From the NCBI GenBank assembly GCA_028701815.1, contig JAQVPY010000024.1, positions 1 to 16,843 on the forward strand: DNA of 16,843 nt, written 5' to 3'. Below the pieces are notes generated by a model that worked only from the letters and a program-made list of their open reading frames with translations, made no database searches and had not been told where the DNA came from. This stretch comes from Bacteroidales bacterium. Its GTDB lineage: Bacteria > Bacteroidota > Bacteroidia > Bacteroidales > BM520. Positions 14,008 through 16,843 of this stretch are shown one piece after another. Numbering within the stretch: position 1 is the stretch's first letter; each line of letters begins with the position of its first letter. Position numbers and translations under genes: made by a program.

Positions 14008-15189
14008 TTAAAAATTAACTTTTTTCCCGTAATAAATACAGTTCAGCAGTTGAGACATTAGCTCCGGCGTCACTTTCCGTGGATTTGATCCGGTGCAGGC
14101 ATCCTCAACGGCTAATTTTGCAATATTATTAATTTTTTCCTTAAATTCGCTTTCTTTTACGCCAAATAATTTTAAAGAACATGGAATATTCATTGCGCTG
14201 TTATACTGTTCGATTTTATTGCATAGCATTTCAACGAGTTCCGCATCATCCTCACTCTTCATACCTAAAAAACGGGCGATTTCGGCATAACGTCTCAAGG
14301 CCTCTTCTTCTTTAGCGTTAAAGCGTATTACATAAGGGAGATACATGGCATTTGCGCATCCGTGAGGAATATGACCTGTTGAAAATGCAGCGCCTGTTTT
14401 ATGTGCGAGTGAATGGACTATGCCAAGCAGCGCATTGGAGAAAGCCATTCCGGCAAGACACTGCGCATAATGCATCTGTTCTCTTGCTTCCATGCTGCCC
14501 TTGTAGGAGAGTAATAAGTTGCCGAGGACCATTTCGATAGCCTTCAGTGCCAACGGATCGGTAAACGGAGAATGTAATGTGGAAACATAGGCTTCAATAG
14601 CGTGAGTTAAAGCGTCCATACCGGTATGAGCAACCAGTTTCTCAGGCATTGTCTCTGCCAAATCAGGGTCTACAATTGCGATGTCGGGAGTGATATTAAA
14701 ATCAGCCAACGGATATTTTATACCCTTTGCATAATCCGTGATTACCGAAAAAGCAGTTACTTCCGTTGCCGTACCAGAAGTAGAAGAAATGGCAACAAAT
14801 TTTGCTTTTTGCCTTAATTCGGGAAAGCTAAACGGAGTGATAAGAGCCTCAAAAGACGTCTCGGGATATTCATAAAACACCCACATAGCCTTAGCCGCAT
14901 CTATTGGTGAGCCTCCACCTATTGCCACAATCCAGTCGGGCTGAAAGTCTCTCATGGCAGCAGCGCCACGCATAACGGTCTCTACCGACGGGTCCGGCTC
15001 TACATTTTCGATCAATGAAACCTCTATATTGGCTTTCTTTAAGTTATTTATGGCTTTATCCAAAAAGCCGAATCTTTTCATTGAGCCGCCTCCGACTACG
15101 ATGCTTGCTCTTTTTCCTTTTAAAGTCTTGAGGACATCCATGGAACCTTGTCCATAATAAATGTCACGTGGTAATGTGAATCTTCTCAT
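14008..15189 (-). CDS. Iron-containing (class III) alcohol dehydrogenase
   Basis: 393 residues, the usual length for this family. GGGSPID at 91-97 is the NAD(P)-binding signature. The metal ligands can be placed as Asp192 and His196 in MDALTHAIEAYVS, His259 in GIVHSLAH and His276 in IPHGCANA. The enzyme reduces an aldehyde with NADH, or the reverse; it resembles butanol-dehydrogenase-like and AdhE C-terminal-like members, but the substrate cannot be read from sequence. Its place directly after rex suggests NADH-responsive control of a fermentative electron sink. The 62-bp AT-rich gap to rex shows no clear separate promoter, so it is probably transcribed with rex. Confidence 0.92.
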   Translation of the reverse strand: MRRFTLPRDIYYGQGSMDVLKTLKGKRASIVVGGGSMKRFGFLDKAINNLKKANIEVSLIENVEPDPSVETVMRGAAAMRDFQPDWIVAIGGGSPIDAAKAMWVFYEYPETSFEALITPFSFPELRQKAKFVAISSTSGTATEVTAFSVITDYAKGIKYPLADFNITPDIAIVDPDLAETMPEKLVAHTGMDALTHAIEAYVSTLHSPFTDPLALKAIEMVLGNLLLSYKGSMEAREQMHYAQCLAGMAFSNALLGIVHSLAHKTGAAFSTGHIPHGCANAMYLPYVIRFNAKEEEALRRYAEIARFLGMKSEDDAELVEMLCNKIEQYNSAMNIPCSLKLFGVKESEFKEKINNIAKLAVEDACTGSNPRKVTPELMSQLLNCIYYGKKVNF

Positions 15190-15251
15190 AATAGATATTT
15201 TTTTATCAATTTATTTTTAAAAAAATTTAATTAATTTATATTCAAAATTTA

Positions 15252-15905
15252 TTATTCGTTAAATGAGTCCGATAATTCTCTTGAAAGACTTGCGAGCGAT
15301 GCGGCAAGATTTTCATTTTTAATAATTACATCATCAGGAATACTGATATGTACCGGAGCAAAATTCCAAATGGCCTTAATACCTGAAGAGACCAACAAAT
15401 CGCTGACACTCTGTGCAGATTCGGCACTAACGCTGATTATACCGATATTTATATTAAGTCTCCTTATAATCTGAGGTAATTTAAATAACGGTAAAACAGG
15501 TTTATTATTAATCTTTATACCGACCATGTCATCGTCGTTGTCAAAACCAGCAACGATATTCAAGCCGTAAGATTTAAACCCGTTGTAAGATAATAATGCC
15601 CGTCCCAACTGTCCAACCCCGACTAACACGGCATCATCTACATTGTTGTAACCTAATACCATCTCTATGTCCGCTAACAAGGGCTGAATTTCAAAACCGA
15701 GACGAGGCTTGCCTGAAAGTTGCGAAACACACGCCAAATCCTTTCTTACCTGAATCGGCGTTAACCGCAAACTTCCGGCTATATCCGTAGAAGAAGCATA
15801 AAGATCTCCGCCTTTCGCCTTTTCTATGAGATAATTGTAATATAATGGCATCCTGTTTAAGGTGGATTTCATTATTACAGCCGCTTTGTCATTGTTATTG
15901 GTCAT
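15252..15905 (-). CDS. rex: Redox-sensing transcriptional repressor Rex
   Basis: 217 residues, typical for Rex. A winged-helix DNA-binding domain (residues about 15-80, with DIAGSLRLTPIQVRKDLA) is followed by a Rossmann NAD(H) domain (VGVGQLGRAL 95-104, adenine-ribose aspartate near GFDNDDD 120-126, WNFAPVHISIP 180-190) and a C-terminal domain-swap helix (ENLAASLASLSREL). The G-x-G-Q-L-G wording has Q where many Rex proteins have N. Rex lets go of DNA when NADH/NAD+ rises, releasing fermentative and hydrogenase genes. It heads the operon holding the alcohol dehydrogenase and both hydrogenase-type genes. No canonical Rex operator is evident upstream. The ATG at 15905 is used; ATG 15872 (Met12) is possible. 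Confidence 0.93.
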   Translation of the reverse strand: MTNNNDKAAVIMKSTLNRMPLYYNYLIEKAKGGDLYASSTDIAGSLRLTPIQVRKDLACVSQLSGKPRLGFEIQPLLADIEMVLGYNNVDDAVLVGVGQLGRALLSYNGFKSYGLNIVAGFDNDDDMVGIKINNKPVLPLFKLPQIIRRLNINIGIISVSAESAQSVSDLLVSSGIKAIWNFAPVHISIPDDVIIKNENLAASLASLSRELSDSFNE

Positions 15906-15927
15906 ATCGATATTTATTTATCGAATG

Positions 15928-15962
15928 CAAAGATAATATATTATTTTATAAGTGTACACAAA
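15928..15962 (-). promoter_or_regulatory. Promoter of the rex-hydrogenase operon
   Basis: The minus strand has TATCTTTG (15935-15928), a full match to the Bacteroidota -7 element, 22 bp before the rex ATG. A TTTG at 15962-15959 could be the -33 box, 23 bp upstream of the -7, a little longer than usual. An 8-bp palindrome GTGTACAC (15952-15959) abuts the -33 box and is a possible operator. Confidence 0.6.
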
Positions 15963-15991
15963 AATACAATTTTTTTTATAAAATATCATCC

Positions 15992-16025
15992 GAAAAGAAA
16001 AAAGCGACCCGAAAGGATCGCTTTT
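15992..16025 (-). terminator. Intrinsic terminator of the pyrophosphatase gene
   Basis: AAAAGCGACC (16000-16009) pairs with GGATCGCTTTT (16015-16025), leaving one bulged A, around the loop CGAAA. On the minus strand the stem runs into T6 and a further CTTTT. It lies 20 bp beyond the pyrophosphatase stop and isolates that gene from the rex promoter. Confidence 0.85.
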
Positions 16026-16045
16026 ACTATATTTTCAATCAGATG

Positions 16046-16843
16046 TTATAAAATGTGAAATGCTACAGTTAAACCTGCCACAACAATAGACACCATACTC
16101 ATAAGTTTGATAAGGATATTCAAACTCGGTCCCGACGTATCCTTGAAGGGGTCTCCAACGGTATCACCAACGACACAAGCTTTATGTACTTCGCTGCCTT
16201 TTCCTCCGAAAGCGCCTTCTTCCACATATTTCTTAGCGTTATCCCACGCTCCGCCGGCATTAGCCATAAAGACGGCCATCACAAAGCCGCAGCTCAATCC
16301 GCCGATAAGGAGTCCCATAACACCGGAAACACCAAAGATGACACCGACGACAATAGGAGTTAAGATAGCAAGAATCGACGGGAAAAGCATGGCGTGCTGT
16401 GCGCCCTTGGTAGAAATAGCTACGCAACGGGCGTAATCCGGTGTGGCCTCACCTGTCATAATACCTTTTATTGTACGGAATTGACGGCGGACCTCTTCGA
16501 CCATCTTTTGAGCCGCCTTACCTACTGCATTCATAGTAAGTCCGCAGAAAACAAACACCATCATGGAACCTATAAACATCCCGATCAAAACCTTCGGGTT
16601 CATCAGATGTACCTCATAATATTGCATAAAATCGACGAAAGTAGCTTTTGCTGTTTCTATCTGGACGCCATTGACTTCAATCAGATTAGTTCCGATACGT
16701 TCAAGACCTATCTTAATTTCTTCTATATAAGAAGCGAGAAGAGCAAGACCCGTAAGTGCAGCAGATCCGATAGCAAAGCCCTTGCCAGTTGCAGCAGTGG
16801 TATTTCCAAGAGAATCAAGGGCGTCGGTACGTTTACGCACCTC
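16046..16843 (-). CDS. hppA: Membrane-bound K+-dependent-type pyrophosphatase, C-terminal part (partial)
   Basis: The frame is open through the right edge (Val and Glu codons precede the apparent first Met), so only about 266 C-terminal residues are seen; the full enzyme has roughly 700. Diagnostic signatures are VRKRTDALDSLGNTTAATGKGFAIGSA and, near the end, VVGDTVGDPFKDTSGPS before LNILIKLM. It couples PPi hydrolysis to Na+ and/or H+ pumping across the inner membrane through many helices (for example GMFIGSMMVFVFCGLTM, and a long apolar pair from LTPIVVGVIFGVSGVMG). Alanine, not lysine, after GNTT places it with the K+-dependent subclass, which in Bacteroidota is often Na+-pumping; the pumped ion cannot be settled here because the gate residues lie outside the window. 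It probably recovers energy from biosynthetic PPi in this fermenter. Confidence 0.93.
   Translation of the reverse strand, partial: EVRKRTDALDSLGNTTAATGKGFAIGSAALTGLALLASYIEEIKIGLERIGTNLIEVNGVQIETAKATFVDFMQYYEVHLMNPKVLIGMFIGSMMVFVFCGLTMNAVGKAAQKMVEEVRRQFRTIKGIMTGEATPDYARCVAISTKGAQHAMLFPSILAILTPIVVGVIFGVSGVMGLLIGGLSCGFVMAVFMANAGGAWDNAKKYVEEGAFGGKGSEVHKACVVGDTVGDPFKDTSGPSLNILIKLMSMVSIVVAGLTVAFHIL

Noticed and set aside
15190..15251. Rex operator before the alcohol dehydrogenase
   Set aside because: The gap is almost pure A/T with TTAATTAATTT-like stretches, but no TTGTGA/TCACAA or TTGTTAA/TTAACAA pair with correct spacing is present.

Overview
The window looks like a Bacteroidales-type (Bacteroidota) chromosome carrying the right-hand part of a Mu-like contractile-tail prophage next to a fermentative hydrogen/redox operon. 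The evidence is start codons preceded by A-rich tracts rather than Shine-Dalgarno boxes, TAnnTTTG-type -7 promoter elements, a Septknot/DUF6150-like secreted protein, and a Bacteroidales-like set of hydrogenase, Rex and membrane pyrophosphatase genes. The species cannot be told from this sequence.

Region 1 (1-9190, + strand) is a compact tail operon whose order follows phage Mu: sheath (partial at the left edge), tube, tail assembly chaperone with a -1 frameshift product, tape measure, a protein in the Mu N position, gpD/P-like hub, gpV-like spike, a small protein, gp25/W-like wedge, J-like wedge, an I-position protein, tail fibre and a small overlapping terminal protein. No capsid, terminase, lysis or transposase genes are in view, so an intact prophage and a tailocin cannot be told apart.

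Two minus-strand genes are set into this operon: a 41-residue single-pass membrane protein (1628-1753) and a secreted Septknot-like protein (5272-5649). Each ends at or within a few bases of the stop of the preceding tail gene, and each has its own TAnnTTTG element just before the next tail gene. They look like morons, expressed in the lysogen and acting on the cell envelope.

Region 2 (9191-9365) probably holds the prophage right end. It contains two copies of an ACATTTTG core 22 bp apart, a leftward -7 element with no convincing gene after it, and a short tandem repeat.

Region 3 (9366-15905, minus strand) is a likely single operon transcribed leftward: rex, iron-dependent alcohol dehydrogenase, a thioredoxin-like 2Fe-2S ferredoxin, a PAS-containing sensory [FeFe] hydrogenase (HydS-like), a SpoIIE/PP2C-type phosphatase and a group-B-like monomeric [FeFe] hydrogenase. 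It joins NADH/NAD+ sensing (Rex), NADH-consuming alcohol formation and H2 production or sensing. Region 4 (16046 to the right edge, minus strand) is the C-terminal part of a K+-dependent-type membrane pyrophosphatase with a clear intrinsic terminator after it.

The best single observation is the recoding site in the tail chaperone gene: an A_AAA_AAC heptamer, a 7-nt spacer, then a perfect 10-bp stem, opening into a 73-codon frame that has a stop just upstream and no start of its own at the junction.
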